Assembly (NCBI GenBank): GCA_009784025.1 | Contig: WQVK01000022.1 | Coordinates: 1 to 42,537, forward strand | Reading direction: 5' to 3' | DNA length: 42,537 nucleotides | Source: Defluviitaleaceae bacterium | Lineage (GTDB): Bacteria; Bacillota; Clostridia; Lachnospirales; WQUN01 | Shown here: positions 22,523-30,959 of the stretch, piece by piece | How positions within the stretch are numbered: the first letter of the stretch is position 1 | Layout of the letters: every line of letters begins with the position of its first letter | Position numbers and translations under genes: made by a program | The notes under the pieces: model-generated | What the model saw: the letters and a program-made list of their open reading frames with translations, nothing else | Database searches by the model: none | What the model was told of the DNA's origin: nothing

Positions 22523-25500
22523 CTACATCTTACATATCCCCTTATATTTACAAAAATCGCAAGGGCTGCGGCGCCCATTCTTATAAGGGCTGGCTGGGAT
22601 TTCGCCATCTAATATTCCTTGGCCTAGCTGTTTTATTTTCTCAGTGACTTCATTGCCAAGCGCGGCAAAACTGGCGGCATCCATTATGCGGGAGGTTTTC
22701 TTGTAATCACCGTCTTTTTTTACGCCTACAGAAATTATGCTGGATTCTATGCCAGGGGCGAGTTTGCGGTCCAGCCCTTGCAGCACGGCCTCGTCGGATA
22801 CTGCAATACCAGACATTTTAAACATCTTAAGCAGCCCCTCTTCCCGGGTGAAATCGTCCAGGGTTTTGTCTGTATCTAGTATGGGGTCGTTTATATGGAA
22901 GTAGAAAACACCCCCAGGTTTAGCGGCGCGCAACCGAGTTAACATATCCATGTACAGCATAAGTTGCAGCTGCACCCCGGCGCGGGCTTCGTCCGGGTCA
23001 AATTTTGTACTGCCAGATTTATAATCAATTATCTTCAAATACTCGCTACCCCGGTGGATTAGCGCATCTACCCTATCTACCCGCCCTGTAAGTATAAGGC
23101 GGCGGCCATCTGGCAGGGTGATATCGCCGCCGGATTCTGCGCTAGCTTCCGATAAAACCGGCGCAAAGTCGCCGCGCTCTAGGTGCTGGCATAAGGCCCA
23201 TATTGTTTGGGTGGCCACGCGGCGTACTTTTGTGAGTATATGGCGGTTGCGGGCGGTTAAGTTATACAGGTTTTGTTCGGCGGTGAGGGCGGTTACAATT
23301 TCGTTTACTATTTGGGTGATACCTGGAATATCTGGGGTTTCTAGGGCGGTGGCGGCATCGCTAAGTTGCAGCCGCGGGCGGTTTTGGTCTGGCAGCTCCC
23401 ATGCCAGTTTAGAGAATTCTGCGATTACATCATGATAGAGGCTGCCCAGGTCTGCGGGCAGCACTTGAAAGCGCTTGCGCTCTGCGGCGGTTAGCATGTA
23501 ATGGACAAAATACTGGAAGGGGCAGCAGGCGTAGGATTCTAGGCGGCTGGCGGCGGTTATCAAGTTGCCGGATGGTAGGTTGGCGGTTAGTTTTTGTGGC
23601 ATGGAGGGCGGCGCAGGGGCTTGGCCATATTCCTGGAAGTTACCGGCCTGGGTTATTGCCAGGTTTGGAAAAAGCTCGCAAATACGCTTGATTATAGACG
23701 CTGGGCGCAACGGGGCTGTGCCACCGGGTTCGTTCTCTGCGTAAATTAGCAGCAACCGCTGCTTTGGCTGGGAAAGGGCGCAGTATAGATTATAAAAATT
23801 TTCATCCACCCTGCTGGCGTTTTGGGGGGCGATTTCAATATCGCCGCAATGCAGGAATTTCCGTTCTAGGTCAGTTAGCAGCCCGTCTTGGCCGGGGGCT
23901 GGCGGTAGCTGCCCGTCGTTTGCACCCAGCACTAGCATCATCTTTATTTCTGGGTAGCGAGAGCGGGTTATATCCCCCAAAATCACCTGGTTTGTAGTGG
24001 GCGGTATGCGTCCAAGGCCAACCTGGGCAAAACCAGCCTCTAGCATAGCCTGGAAGGTTTTCAAAGTCACTCTCTCGTCACCCAAAATCTCCACCAGTTT
24101 GTCGAAAACCTGGCAGCATTTTGGCCATATTTGCTTATGCAGCCGGGCGGTGGCCGGGTCACCGGCTTCCATATATTCCGTGAACCAGTTTTGCAAAACA
24201 TCCGGGATTTTTAGGGCATATAGCATATCAAAAATACGACGGCTATGAGCCTCCACCGTGGCGACTCTATCTGGCCGCGTACCCGGCTTGCAAAACGGCC
24301 CTAACGCCGCCAGCAATTGCAGCCGCCCAGCTTCTGCCTTAGTTGCGGCTGGGGATGAACTTTCTAACAAGCCCGTGGCAGTGTTATCCATAGGATACCG
24401 CCAGCGGTAAGATGTGATGCCATGCTCTAGGGCATAATTCTCCAATATATCCATGGTATCTGCATCCATGGCCGTAAGGCGGGTTTTCAAAAAGCGGAAA
24501 ACACTGTCGAAGCTGAAGTTTTGCATCACTATATCCAGCGCAGCGCGTATCAGCTCCGTTAGCGGGTGAGACAATATATCCACCTCTGTATCCACAAAAA
24601 CCGGGATATTTAGCCTGTCGAATGTGGTATGTAATATTTTTTCGTATTGCTGGCGGTTGCTACAAAGTATGGCGATGTCGCTAAAGCGCCAACCATGCTG
24701 TTGCACGGCGGTTTGTATGTAATTTGCGGCGGCATAAACAGCGGCGTATTTATCCTGCGTCGCGATAATTTCTATATCTGGTGGTTCATTGAAAGCCGCC
24801 ATCTTGCCATAAACCGCAAAGTTGCGCACAAAATGCGCCAGGCCGCTATCCGGGGCATGGCGATGGTTTTCTTCCATATATATATGCGGCTTTACCTCCG
24901 GGCAGCTGCGGGTTAACTTGTCTATTGTCTCCCGCGGGGTGGCAGATAAGGCATCTGTAAAATCCTTCCTGTCACGGGTGGTTAAAGTAATAGTTAGCGC
25001 AGCTGCGCGGGCATTTATATGATGTAGCACCTGCCGTTCTTGCGGCGTAAAGCCTGCAAAACCATCCACAAAAAAATACGCCCCATCCAGCAGAGGGATA
25101 GCCTCGCCGCGCATGCCATCTAGCTTGCTGCACAAAATCTCTGGCAGCTCGTCTGTAAGCAGGTAGCGATTTTTGATAATTTCCTTGTACTTATCCAGCA
25201 AAACAGCCATATCTAGCAGCTTTGCCCGCAGGGTATTAGGGGCAGTTTCTGCGGCCAGGCGAAGGTCTGCAGCGGTCACGCGGTAATGGTTCATTTCTGT
25301 TATGCTGCGCGCCAATGAATCCACAAAGCCGGGTTTTTCCACGGCTGCGCGATAATAGGACAGCTCTTCTGTAGCCTGGGTTAGCAGCTTACGCAGCAGC
25401 ATCTGCTTGCCCAAATCATCTGCAAGCAAACCAGGCGGCCCGCCAAAAGTAGCGAACAGCCTATGTGCAAGCCGGTTAAAGCTAAGCACCTGCACCCGGG

Positions 25501-25660
25501 TTTGGGCGCTGCGCCCCCGCAGCAGCAACCGCTCAGATTGCAACGAAAACTGCTCTGGCACTAGATAATACAGTGGCGCTTGGCCGTTTATCAGCTTGTT
25601 TATTTCATCCAAACAGCGGGCAGTTTTCCCGCTGCCAGGCGGGCCCAGAACAAACTGCAT
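22523..25660 (-). CDS. addB: AddB subunit of the AddAB helicase-nuclease
   Basis: This 1045-residue protein opens with FVLGPPGSGKTARCLDEI (Walker A about 6-13), as AddB proteins do. The C-terminal nuclease motif is seen in GRVDRVDAL and LKIIDYKSG. The Fe-S cluster cysteines are visible as YACCPFQYF and CDFCKYKGIC at the very end. AddAB resects double-strand breaks to Chi sites. AddB starts one base after the pcrA stop, with its ribosome binding site AAGGTGG inside the pcrA 3' end, so it is coupled to pcrA and not to addA, which is absent from the window. Confidence 0.92.
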   Translation of the reverse strand: MQFVLGPPGSGKTARCLDEINKLINGQAPLYYLVPEQFSLQSERLLLRGRSAQTRVQVLSFNRLAHRLFATFGGPPGLLADDLGKQMLLRKLLTQATEELSYYRAAVEKPGFVDSLARSITEMNHYRVTAADLRLAAETAPNTLRAKLLDMAVLLDKYKEIIKNRYLLTDELPEILCSKLDGMRGEAIPLLDGAYFFVDGFAGFTPQERQVLHHINARAAALTITLTTRDRKDFTDALSATPRETIDKLTRSCPEVKPHIYMEENHRHAPDSGLAHFVRNFAVYGKMAAFNEPPDIEIIATQDKYAAVYAAANYIQTAVQQHGWRFSDIAILCSNRQQYEKILHTTFDRLNIPVFVDTEVDILSHPLTELIRAALDIVMQNFSFDSVFRFLKTRLTAMDADTMDILENYALEHGITSYRWRYPMDNTATGLLESSSPAATKAEAGRLQLLAALGPFCKPGTRPDRVATVEAHSRRIFDMLYALKIPDVLQNWFTEYMEAGDPATARLHKQIWPKCCQVFDKLVEILGDERVTLKTFQAMLEAGFAQVGLGRIPPTTNQVILGDITRSRYPEIKMMLVLGANDGQLPPAPGQDGLLTDLERKFLHCGDIEIAPQNASRVDENFYNLYCALSQPKQRLLLIYAENEPGGTAPLRPASIIKRICELFPNLAITQAGNFQEYGQAPAPPSMPQKLTANLPSGNLITAASRLESYACCPFQYFVHYMLTAAERKRFQVLPADLGSLYHDVIAEFSKLAWELPDQNRPRLQLSDAATALETPDIPGITQIVNEIVTALTAEQNLYNLTARNRHILTKVRRVATQTIWALCQHLERGDFAPVLSEASAESGGDITLPDGRRLILTGRVDRVDALIHRGSEYLKIIDYKSGSTKFDPDEARAGVQLQLMLYMDMLTRLRAAKPGGVFYFHINDPILDTDKTLDDFTREEGLLKMFKMSGIAVSDEAVLQGLDRKLAPGIESSIISVGVKKDGDYKKTSRIMDAASFAALGNEVTEKIKQLGQGILDGEIPASPYKNGRRSPCDFCKYKGICKM

Positions 25661-25661
25661 G

Positions 25662-27908
25662 TTATTCCACCTTTGTTATCCGCAGCAGATGCGCCATAAA
25701 TTTCTTACGCCCTACCTTGTCAAACTCGATTGTTACCTCAAAATCTGCCCCGGCGGGGTCTATTGCCAACACTTCCCCTACCCCGTATTTGGCCATCTGC
25801 ACCCTATCGCCCACGCCATAGTCTATGGTCAGGTTTTTGGGCGTAGGGCGGGCAGGGGTTATCCTGGTGGCAAAGTCTAGCAGGCTAGGCTTCTTCTTGG
25901 CGGCGGCCTGCTGCCATGGTTTGCGCTCTATGGTGGCGGGGCTGCCAACCCCAAAGCCCCCTCCCCCTGCCAATGAGGCGATTTTCTCCACAGGGTTACC
26001 GCTATAATTTACCAGCGTAATGCATTCATCCGGCATTTCTTCCAAGAAGCGGCTTGGCTGGTTGTACATCACATCGCGAAAGCGCACTCGCTCTTTTGCT
26101 CTGGTTACAAAAAGGGCTTTTTTCGCCCGGGTTATACCAACATAACAAAGGCGGCGCTCTTCTTCCACCTGCTCGTCACCGCCGGCGTCTAGGCTCATTT
26201 TAGATGGAAAGATATTCTCCTCGCAACCCACGATAAAAACCGTGTTAAACTCCAGCCCCTTGGCGGTGTGCATGGTCATCAGCGTTACGGCGTTGGCATT
26301 CTCTTCATAGTTATCTATATCTGCCACCAGCGCTACATCTTCCAGAAACTTCGCAAGGCTGGCATCGTCTGCATTGCGGGCAAAATCCGCCGCATTAGCC
26401 TGCAGCTCTACAATGTTTTCGATTCTGCCCTCGGTTTCGTCCAATTCCTTGTCCATAGCCTCGATATAACCCGTGGTGGCCAGGATTTCATCAATCAAAA
26501 CCGGCACAGAATTAGCCCCGGAAAAACCCATCAAATGCTCTATCGCCTCAGAAAACTCTAGCACCGCAGTCATAATCTTACCCTTGCCCAAAAACTCTGG
26601 CGCGCGCTTTATAGCCTGGTAAAAGCTAAGCCTATTCTCAAACGCATAGGCCTGTACCTTGCTTATTGTGGCCGCGCCAATGCCCCGTCGCGGCACATTT
26701 ATCACCCGCAGAAAGGCCATTTCATCTGCCGGGTTGTTAATCACCCGCATGTAGGCCAAAATATCCTTAATTTCCTGGCGTTCGTAGAAGCGCACGCCAC
26801 CGTACAGCCTATACGGAATGGCCCCTCGCGACAGCGAACCCTCCACCAGCCGCGATTGATAGTTGGCCCGGTAAAGCACAGCAAAATCGCTATACGGGGC
26901 GGTTTTGGCCATTTGCCCAATCACCTTGGCCACAAAGTTGGCCTCTTCCTTATCATCCATTGCACTAAAGAACCTGACCCTATCCCCCTGCCCGGCAGCC
27001 GTCCAAAGCCGCTTATCCGCCCGGGATAAATTATGGGAAATCACCCCATTGGCCGCGTCTAGTATCATTTGTGTGCTACGGTAATTCTCTTCAAGCTTCA
27101 CTACTTTAGCACCAGGATAATCCTTCTCAAAACGCAGGATGTTTTGAATATTAGCCCCCCGCCAGCCATATATGCTTTGGTCGTCATCCCCTACCACACA
27201 CAAGTTATGGGCGTAACCAGACAGCAGCCTCACCAGCTCGTACTGGGCATTGTTAGTGTCCTGGTACTCGTCCACCATCACGTAGCGGAAGCGGTTTTGG
27301 TACTTTAGCCTCACTTCTTCATGCTGCTGCAACAGCTCTACTGTTTTGAATATGATATCGTCGAAGTCTAGGGCGTTGGCCGCTTGCAGCCGTTCTTGAT
27401 AAAGCCTGTAAATATCACCGATTATCCCCTCGCGGAAGCTACCCGCATGTTTTTTCTCGTATTCCGCCGGGGAAATAAGTTCATTCTTTTGCGCGCTTAT
27501 TATCCCCGCCACAGATTTTGCCTTGAAGTCAATCTCGTTAAGCTTTAGCTCGTCCATGCATTCCTTAACCAGCCTCTGGCTATCCTGGGCATCGTAAATA
27601 GAGAAATTGCGCCCAAACCCAATAAACTCTATATCGCGCCGCAAAATGCGCACACAGGCTGCATGAAATGTACTTACCCAAACCTGCTCGCCCATTGGCG
27701 TAATAGCTGTAATACGCTCGCGCATTTCCCTGGCAGCCTTGTTGGTAAATGTAATGGCAATCACATGGTAGGGGTCGATCCCCTCCTGCAAAAGATGCGC
27801 CACCCTATAAGTAAGAACCCGCGTTTTACCGGACCCCGCCCCCGCAAAAATAAGCAAAGGCCCATCAATATGCCGAACAGCTTCAAGCTGCGCTGGATTA
27901 AGATTCAT
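25662..27908 (-). CDS. pcrA: ATP-dependent DNA helicase PcrA/UvrD
   Basis: The 748-residue SF1A 3'-5' helicase has the Q-motif NPAQLEAV, Walker A AGAGSGKT (about 22-29), VDEYQDTN, DDDQSIYGWRGA, the VTLMTMHTAKGLEF motif and a C-terminal Tudor-like RNA polymerase-binding domain (YGVGDRVQMAKYGVGEVLAI). Length and the C-terminal domain identify PcrA, not AddA, because there is no RecB-type nuclease. ATG 27908 is preferred over upstream starts because AAGGAGG precedes it. It acts in nucleotide excision repair, replication-fork processing and removal of RecA. It is the first gene of a pcrA-addB pair. Confidence 0.94.
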   Translation of the reverse strand: MNLNPAQLEAVRHIDGPLLIFAGAGSGKTRVLTYRVAHLLQEGIDPYHVIAITFTNKAAREMRERITAITPMGEQVWVSTFHAACVRILRRDIEFIGFGRNFSIYDAQDSQRLVKECMDELKLNEIDFKAKSVAGIISAQKNELISPAEYEKKHAGSFREGIIGDIYRLYQERLQAANALDFDDIIFKTVELLQQHEEVRLKYQNRFRYVMVDEYQDTNNAQYELVRLLSGYAHNLCVVGDDDQSIYGWRGANIQNILRFEKDYPGAKVVKLEENYRSTQMILDAANGVISHNLSRADKRLWTAAGQGDRVRFFSAMDDKEEANFVAKVIGQMAKTAPYSDFAVLYRANYQSRLVEGSLSRGAIPYRLYGGVRFYERQEIKDILAYMRVINNPADEMAFLRVINVPRRGIGAATISKVQAYAFENRLSFYQAIKRAPEFLGKGKIMTAVLEFSEAIEHLMGFSGANSVPVLIDEILATTGYIEAMDKELDETEGRIENIVELQANAADFARNADDASLAKFLEDVALVADIDNYEENANAVTLMTMHTAKGLEFNTVFIVGCEENIFPSKMSLDAGGDEQVEEERRLCYVGITRAKKALFVTRAKERVRFRDVMYNQPSRFLEEMPDECITLVNYSGNPVEKIASLAGGGGFGVGSPATIERKPWQQAAAKKKPSLLDFATRITPARPTPKNLTIDYGVGDRVQMAKYGVGEVLAIDPAGADFEVTIEFDKVGRKKFMAHLLRITKVE

Positions 27909-27949
27909 TAATGCCTCCTTGGTAATTTGATACAAGACCCTGGTCGCTT

Positions 27950-28020
27950 TTTGAAAAAAGCTCCGCAAAAACTTTAACTTTTTGTATGGGGTGGTGGTTT
28001 TGCTGTGCAGAGTTGGGTAG
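27950..28020 (-). repeat. Intergenic repeat family A, partial copy
   Basis: On the minus strand TTAAAGTTTTTGC (27977-27965) is followed by a T-run and CAAAAAGC, as at the left end of the full copies. The CCCGAAA block is missing. It lies upstream of pcrA. Confidence 0.5.
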
Positions 28021-28028
28021 CCTACCTG

Positions 28029-28748
28029 TTATGCCCGCTTTTTGGCGATGGTTGCCATCAGTAGCTCTGCCGATGTGTTCATCACTAGGCTTTCGTCTAT
28101 GCCGGAGGCTTCCAGCAGCGCCCATGCCCTGGGTACATCCCCCACCAATGTAGAAAAATGTGCATCTGAAGATGCCAGCACTGGTGCGCGGTGTTGCTTA
28201 CAAAGCTCTACCATACCCGCAAAAAAATCCCCACCCATATGCCTGTAAGAGCCTGGGTCTAGGGTTTTTTCGTTTATTTCTATTATCGTGCCGGTGGCGG
28301 CTGCGGCTTTTACCACTGCTTCTACATCTATATCAAAAAAATAATCCCCAGGATGCCCCAGAATATGCACGTTTTTGTTTTGCATCACATTAACCATTGC
28401 CTGGGTGTGGCTGGCCTTATCTGCCGGGGGGAAAACCCCGCGGTGCATAGAGGCAATAACAAAGTCTAGCTTACTAAGCCATTCTATGCCAAGGTCTATA
28501 TTGCCGGCAGCGTCCATTATGTTAACCTCTGCACCCTTTAGCACCCGCACCCCAGATATAACCTGCGGCAGCACCCATATGTTGGCAAAATGGTACAGAT
28601 GCGCGCCCCCTGGCATGGCCGGGGCATGGTCACATATGCCAACATGCGTAAGCCCGATAGACGCCGCATGGCTGGCATTTTCGGTAATGGTGCTGTATGC
28701 ATGGCCACTGGCTACGGTATGGCAGTGGATGTCTAGGGTATACTGCAA
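28029..28748 (-). CDS. PHP-domain phosphoesterase (YcdX-like)
   Basis: This protein of about 239 residues has the metal ligands of PHP phosphoesterases: DIHCHTVASGHAY near the N-terminus, CDHAPAMPG, SMHRG, LGHPGD, EINEK and SSDAH near the C-terminus. It resembles the YcdX/histidinol-phosphatase-like group with a trinuclear metal site; the substrate is unknown. TTG 28748 is chosen over TTG 28757 because GAGAGG then sits 9 nt upstream and the protein begins close to the first metal motif, as in relatives. It has its own promoter. Confidence 0.85.
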   Translation of the reverse strand: MQYTLDIHCHTVASGHAYSTITENASHAASIGLTHVGICDHAPAMPGGAHLYHFANIWVLPQVISGVRVLKGAEVNIMDAAGNIDLGIEWLSKLDFVIASMHRGVFPPADKASHTQAMVNVMQNKNVHILGHPGDYFFDIDVEAVVKAAAATGTIIEINEKTLDPGSYRHMGGDFFAGMVELCKQHRAPVLASSDAHFSTLVGDVPRAWALLEASGIDESLVMNTSAELLMATIAKKRA

Positions 28749-28783
28749 TGGAATCAACCTCTCGTGTGTTTGGCGTTGTGCTT

Positions 28784-28812
28784 AGTATATGATATGTGGG
28801 GGGAGAGTTCAA
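28784..28812 (-). promoter_or_regulatory. Promoter of the PHP phosphoesterase gene
   Basis: On the minus strand TTGAAC (28812-28807) is followed after 17 bp by TATACT (28789-28784). Confidence 0.6.
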
Positions 28813-28823
28813 GGGCGTAAGAA

Positions 28824-28846
28824 TGCCCGGCAGGGTTTGCCGGGCG
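28824..28846. terminator. GC-rich hairpin downstream of the small gene at 28949
   Basis: GCCCGGCA and TGCCGGGC form an 8-bp stem with a short loop. No T-run follows, so it may protect a 3' end instead of terminating. Confidence 0.45.
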
Positions 28847-28948
28847 TAGGTATGGAATCGTGATCCTATATCTATAAAATATTCTATATTTTCGAGAACA
28901 ATAGTCACACATGAATTAAGGCTATATGGCATTTATTGCTAGCATTGC

Positions 28949-29149
28949 CTATACCTCAATTACATAGAAATCGACCGAAATATCGTCTAATGGATAATCT
29001 CCTGGATTGGACATATGCAAAACTTCTTTGCCTGTGCTATTACAACTACACATATACATACCGAATTCTTCTGCTTCTCCCATTGTGTCCATAATATCAT
29101 CTAATTCTTCTTCAGTGCCATCAGAATACGTCATTACTACTTTGTACAT
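28949..29149 (-). CDS. Small acidic protein of unknown function
   Basis: This 66-residue protein is rich in Asp, Glu and Met, with no membrane segment. It starts YKVVMTYSDGTEEELDDI, has two cysteines in MCSC and ends with a beta-strand-like FYVIEV. GGGAG lies about 7 nt before ATG 29149. The region is much more AT-rich than its neighbours. I do not recognise the family; small conserved hypothetical proteins of this style occur in Firmicutes. It is probably co-transcribed with the gene at 29180-29368. Confidence 0.6.
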   Translation of the reverse strand: MYKVVMTYSDGTEEELDDIMDTMGEAEEFGMYMCSCNSTGKEVLHMSNPGDYPLDDISVDFYVIEV

Positions 29150-29179
29150 ATATTTTCTCCCTTCTTTATCAAACTATAA

Positions 29180-29368
29180 TTATGTTTTCTTTTTTATAGT
29201 TATTTTTCGTTCACCACTTTTCAACATTTCCTCTTTAGTATAAATGCCTTTTGTATCAATCTTCTTTTCGTACGGTCTCCCTAGCTTGTCATATCCTTGC
29301 TTAAATAACCCTTCACGCTCAAATGTTTCTAATCCTAGCCCTTTTCTTTCTATAAGTGTGTTTTTCAT
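29180..29368 (-). CDS. Small basic protein of unknown function
   Basis: This 62-residue protein is rich in Lys, Glu and Gly, with the repeated-looking segments ERKGLGLETFEREGLFKQGY and KIDTKGIYTKEEMLKSGERK. No signal or membrane segment is seen. AGAGGAGG lies about 8 nt before ATG 29368 and a promoter is visible at 29413-29442. It lies 30 bp upstream of the small acidic gene in the same AT-rich patch. An oppositely charged pair of small proteins could form a complex; that is speculation. Confidence 0.55.
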   Translation of the reverse strand: MKNTLIERKGLGLETFEREGLFKQGYDKLGRPYEKKIDTKGIYTKEEMLKSGERKITIKKKT

Positions 29369-29412
29369 AAATTATCCTCCTCTTTCGCATTCGCTTCAAC
29401 ATGTTCTGGCAA

Positions 29413-29442
29413 ATATTATCACATCATATCTCATAACGTCAA
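29413..29442 (-). promoter_or_regulatory. Promoter of the two small AT-rich genes
   Basis: On the minus strand TTGACG (29442-29437) and TAATAT (29418-29413) are separated by 18 bp. The -35 overlaps the rlmN stop codon. Confidence 0.5.
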
Positions 29443-30479
29443 CAATTCAAATTATCCATTTCTTGCTGTCCCGCCCGCAACTGCCCACATGCTGCTTCAA
29501 TATCCCCGCCTAGGCTGCGCCTTATGGTGGTTTGTATTCCCAGGGCGGTTAGGGTTTCTTGGAAGGCGGTGGTTTCTTTTTTTGGGGTAGGTTGGAACTG
29601 GCCGCGGGCTTGGTTTATGGGGATTAGGTTTACGTGGCAGTTTAGCCCTTTAAGTAGGGAGGCTAGTTCTTTGGCTTGGGTGTGGCTGTCGTTTATGCCT
29701 TTGGCTAGGGCGTATTCGAAGGTGATGCGGCGGTTGGTTTTGTTTACATATTCGCGGCAGGTTTTTATTAGGTCTTTTAGGGGGTAGGTTTTGGCTATGG
29801 GCATTAGTTGCTGGCGGGTTTGGTCGTTGGGGGCGTGTAGGGATACGGCTAGGGTGATTTGCAGGCGGTGGGCAGCTAGGGCTTGCATTTGGGGGATTAG
29901 CCCGCATGTGGATAGGGTGATGTGGCGCGCGCCTATGTTTAGCCCTTTTGGATGGGTGGCTAGTTCTATAAAACGCATGGTATTGGCGAAGTTGTCTAGT
30001 GGCTCGCCGCAGCCCATTATCACCACGCCGCCCACGCGTGGGCAGTCTTGGCCGGCGGCGTACACCTGGCGCAGGATTTCGCCGGGGGTGAGGTCACGGG
30101 CAAAATCTGCACCAGAAGCGCAGAAAGTACAGCCCATTTTGCAGCCCGCCTGGGTAGACACGCATACAGAATGGCCGTGGCTGTATTCCATTAAAACAGA
30201 TTCCACCAACACTCCGTCGCCAAGCCGGAAGAGATATTTGACAGTGCCGTCGGTTTTGGATTTTAGCTTTTTAACCGTCTCCACCTTGGGGATGTAGAAA
30301 GCCTGGGAAAGCTCGTCTCGTAGGGTTTTGGGAAGGTTGTTCATGTCGGCAAAACTTTGAGCGCCGCGGCGGTGTAGCCAGTCGAACACCTGCCCTGCGC
30401 GGAATTTTGGGTGCTGTGGCATGGCGGCTTCTAGTTCTGGCAGGGTTAGGGATAGGATGTCTGGGTTGATGGGGTGCAT
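29439..30479 (-). CDS. rlmN: Dual-specificity 23S rRNA/tRNA adenine-C2 methyltransferase RlmN
   Basis: This 346-residue radical SAM enzyme methylates C2 of A2503 in 23S rRNA and A37 in some tRNAs. The radical SAM cysteines are C113, C117 and C120 in AGCKMGCTFCASG. Other family segments are MGCGEPLDN, ITLSTCGLIPQM and RRSLGGDIEAACGQL, the last holding the second catalytic cysteine. ATG 30479 is used because AAAGGAG precedes it; the frame is open to 30551 without a ribosome site. Confidence 0.94.
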   Translation of the reverse strand: MHPINPDILSLTLPELEAAMPQHPKFRAGQVFDWLHRRGAQSFADMNNLPKTLRDELSQAFYIPKVETVKKLKSKTDGTVKYLFRLGDGVLVESVLMEYSHGHSVCVSTQAGCKMGCTFCASGADFARDLTPGEILRQVYAAGQDCPRVGGVVIMGCGEPLDNFANTMRFIELATHPKGLNIGARHITLSTCGLIPQMQALAAHRLQITLAVSLHAPNDQTRQQLMPIAKTYPLKDLIKTCREYVNKTNRRITFEYALAKGINDSHTQAKELASLLKGLNCHVNLIPINQARGQFQPTPKKETTAFQETLTALGIQTTIRRSLGGDIEAACGQLRAGQQEMDNLNC

Positions 30480-30725
30480 TTTTTTGTGGCTCCTTTTTTT
30501 GTTTTTGTATGGGTGATGGCTGCTGCGCCGGGGGAAATGCGTGATAATCAAGCGTATCCCCTACGTGGTGTATGTGGGGTCGTGAATTTTGGCGATTAGT
30601 ACGCGGAATGCGCGGGGGAGTATTCCCTACAAAGGCCATAAATCTGCGGGTTATTGTTGTTGGGGTAGGATTATGTGAATAAAAAGATGAAATTTACAAC
30701 TTTGGGGCAAAATATTTTCAACAAA

Positions 30726-30775
30726 TGGTACCATACGGTACCATAATCCCGGCAAAATGGTACCGTATGGTACCA
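30726..30775. repeat. GGTACC inverted-repeat element, copy 2
   Basis: TGGTACCATACGGTACCA (30726-30743) and TGGTACCGTATGGTACCA (30758-30775) are exact reverse complements with a 14-nt loop. Compared with copy 1 the central bases of the two arms are swapped but pairing is kept. The rest of the 30480-30959 gap holds a terminator and a partial family-A repeat and no gene. Confidence 0.9.
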
Positions 30776-30827
30776 CATTTTGGGCAAAAAACACCTTTTT
30801 CGCCCAATTTTCTCATCCATCAAAACT

Positions 30828-30856
30828 AAAAAAGCCCGAAATTACAGGCTTTTTTT
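30828..30856. terminator. Terminator of the mgtE pair
   Basis: AAAAAAGCC and GGCTTTTTTT pair around a 10-nt loop, with T-runs on both strands. It lies about 100 bp beyond the mgtE stop (30960, minus strand) and closely resembles 17279-17308. Confidence 0.7.
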
Positions 30857-30893
30857 AAAATTTCATTCCCCCCAAATAAATATTAAAGTTTTT

Positions 30894-30950
30894 TTGCTTC
30901 TTTTTTTCAAAAAAAGAAGTGGAGGTGTGGTCGGCGAAGCCTCTGACGAT
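30894..30950 (+). repeat. Intergenic repeat family A, partial copy
   Basis: TTAAAGTTTTTTTGC, a T-run and then GTGGAGGTGTGGTCGGCGAA match the two ends of the family, with the CCCGAAA middle missing. It lies 118 bp from the GGTACC element, as at 17199-17321. Confidence 0.5.
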
Positions 30951-30959
30951 TCCAATATT

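Noticed and set aside
28375..28785. 136-codon plus-strand ORF opposite the PHP gene
   Set aside because: Antisense shadow of a gene with intact metal-binding motifs.
29791..30297. 168-codon plus-strand ORF opposite rlmN
   Set aside because: Antisense shadow of rlmN; Trp/Arg-rich composition is typical of reverse-complement frames.
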